From DATFKA01 sp042095835 (GTDB lineage Bacteria; Bacteroidota; Bacteroidia; Chitinophagales; Saprospiraceae): 25,647 bases of DNA. Within the stretch, counting starts at the first letter, position 1. The number at the start of each line of letters is the position of its first letter. Positions 24,511 through 25,647 of this stretch are shown here, piece after piece. The notes below the pieces were generated by a model. The model was not told where the DNA came from and made no database searches. It saw only the letters and a list, made by a program, of their open reading frames with translations. Location of the stretch: contig JBELML010000091.1 of the NCBI GenBank assembly GCA_042095835.1, forward strand, positions 1 to 25,647, read 5' to 3'. The translations under genes and the position numbers were made by a program.

Positions 24511-24540
24511 TGGTGTGGTGGCTTCAATAAAAGCACACCA
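24511..24540 (-). terminator. Weak hairpin after the IPTL-like gene
   Basis: TGGTGTG (24511-24517) pairs with CACACCA (24534-24540), and inner bases allow a further CTT/AAG extension with a bulge. It lies 20 bp beyond the stop at 24560 on the minus strand and before the next gene. There is no good T-run, so it may be a partial terminator or processing stem. Confidence 0.35.
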
Positions 24541-24559
24541 CTCATTTTTATAAGATTAA

Positions 24560-25647
24560 TTAAGCTATGTCCTTTCTACCAAAGGTATAAATTCCAAATC
24601 CTACAATTAAAATTCCAAAGCCAATTAGGGCCCATTGACCCATATTCGGTAGCGGAGTTACAGGGGTTGCAGAAATACTTGCAGTACCTTGGATAGCAGT
24701 AATTAAAGGGTCACAAGTACCACCAGCACCATTAGCATTTCCAGGATCAGTAGTAATTCTCAAGTAAACCTGAAATTCAGTGCCAGGAGTTCCTGATAAG
24801 GTTAGTGAATTGGAATTGGGGTCATAATTTCCCGCTGATTCTGTGAGGTTCTCATCCAGGAAGAAATCATAGGTTTCTATCGCTGGGTTGGTATTCTGCA
24901 GTACATTCGGTACAAAACCATTTCCGTCTGCTCTCAATGGAGTGATCATCGAGGTCATTAGATAAGGCCAATTGCTTGGTGCAGCGCCTTGAGCTGCGTT
25001 ACCCGCATCGACAGTGAAGGTTCCACTTTCAAGATTGAAGATGTCTCCTTGGTTATCGGCGATTTGGCTATTATCGCTAGTTTCCTCTACAATGAGCCCA
25101 CCAGCTTCGTTGAGGATGTCTTCACCATCAGTTGGATCAGCAATAGCAGCATCTGTAAGAATCTGAGCACAAGCGGCATTAGTCAAACTACCTTCATTAT
25201 TTAAAATCGCATAAGCATTATCACCTTGAATGTTGTAGATACGCATAATCCCTTCGTTGACATGTTCACTGTCTTCATCATCATTGTATAAACCGTATGC
25301 ATCGGCAGCAGTGGTACTTATGTTTTGAATGGTAATCGTACCTGTAGGTTGATTTAGGATATCGCCCCCCTCTGCGTAAATGCCATAGCTGTTGGATCCT
25401 GCACCGTGTATATTTTCAATCAAGAGATTTCCAATATTAGTAAGTTCACCATCATCGAAAAGAAAACCGTATGCTTCTCCAGACGTAGATCTTAAATTTC
25501 TGATGATGATTGAGAACGGACTATAATTCTTAAAATCTCCGATATCACCGCCTTCAAAACCATAAACATCACCTGCCGAGGTAAAATCACGCATGGTAAT
25601 GGTGCCAAAAATATTCATGGTCATATCATCATCGAAATAAAAACCAT
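24560..25647 (-). CDS. Beta-solenoid-like repeat surface protein with IPTL-CTERM-like anchor (5' end outside window)
   Basis: The minus-strand frame is open to the window edge. The ATG at 25624 lies inside a repeat, so it is not the true start: upstream codons read GFYFDDD, parallel to the internal GFLFDDG. The visible part carries five to six degenerate repeats of about 28-31 residues of the form AYGFLFDDGELTNIGNLLIE, AYGLYNDDE and SYGIYAEGGDI, with alternating hydrophobic strands (TITIQNI, SIIIRNL, LLIENI), typical of a beta-helix or passenger-like solenoid. About 150 residues of other secreted-type sequence follow. The end is PLPNMGQWALIGFGILIVG, then a short segment and GRKDIA: a P-x-x-x-W motif, one transmembrane helix and a basic tail, resembling IPTL-CTERM sorting signals. 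Such a tail implies processing by an exosortase-type enzyme encoded elsewhere. Surface display and adhesion are inferred. Confidence 0.8.
   Translation of the reverse strand, partial: GFYFDDDMTMNIFGTITMRDFTSAGDVYGFEGGDIGDFKNYSPFSIIIRNLRSTSGEAYGFLFDDGELTNIGNLLIENIHGAGSNSYGIYAEGGDILNQPTGTITIQNISTTAADAYGLYNDDEDSEHVNEGIMRIYNIQGDNAYAILNNEGSLTNAACAQILTDAAIADPTDGEDILNEAGGLIVEETSDNSQIADNQGDIFNLESGTFTVDAGNAAQGAAPSNWPYLMTSMITPLRADGNGFVPNVLQNTNPAIETYDFFLDENLTESAGNYDPNSNSLTLSGTPGTEFQVYLRITTDPGNANGAGGTCDPLITAIQGTASISATPVTPLPNMGQWALIGFGILIVGFGIYTFGRKDIA

Overview
The window comes from a member of the Bacteroidota, most likely a Saprospiria/Lewinella-like marine or freshwater bacterium (inference). The evidence is four large secreted proteins with type IX secretion (T9SS) C-terminal sorting domains (three gliding-motility type B/CHU_C, one type A), PKD, SprB-like and choice-of-anchor-L modules, a Bacteroidota-style TAnnTTTG promoter before rplS, and almost no Shine-Dalgarno sequences.

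Layout. 1-172: 3' end of uvrC. 269-868: a Uma2-type PD-(D/E)XK protein. 953-3649 (minus): a choice-of-anchor-L/SprB-like adhesin with a type B tail. 3650-4372: an AT-rich divergent spacer with no convincing gene. 4373-10780 (plus): a 2135-residue protein built of 18 divergent two-cysteine repeats of about 111 residues with a type A tail; this is the most distinctive object here. 10784-10875: two strong hairpins, then rplS (minus) with a clear promoter. 11355-15902 (minus): two tandem paralogous PKD adhesins 3 nt apart. 16126-16731: a YrdC/Sua5-like protein lacking several family signatures. 16732-17349: a gene-free patch of stacked repeat types (G-rich near-C-less repeat, inverted-repeat element, 24-bp tandem). 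17350-17805: a phosphomannose-isomerase-like cupin. 17813-20384 (minus): a sulfatase and a ThuA-domain protein. 20524-22204 (minus): an APH-like kinase and an overlapping SAM methyltransferase. 22436-23941: a secreted M28 aminopeptidase. 24055-24498 (minus): a small secreted, very basic coiled-coil protein. 24560-25647 (minus): the 3' part of a surface protein with short beta-solenoid-like repeats and an IPTL-CTERM-like anchor, running off the window.

Roughly two thirds of the window encodes cell-surface or secreted proteins, fitting a gliding or surface-attached bacterium that handles extracellular protein and sulfated glycan. I see no phage, integrase, transposase, CRISPR, toxin-antitoxin or restriction locus. 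I do not see a clear new multi-gene system; the best candidates for something undescribed are the 18-repeat protein, the degenerate YrdC-like protein with the repeat patch behind it, and the coexistence of T9SS and IPTL-like C-terminal signals.
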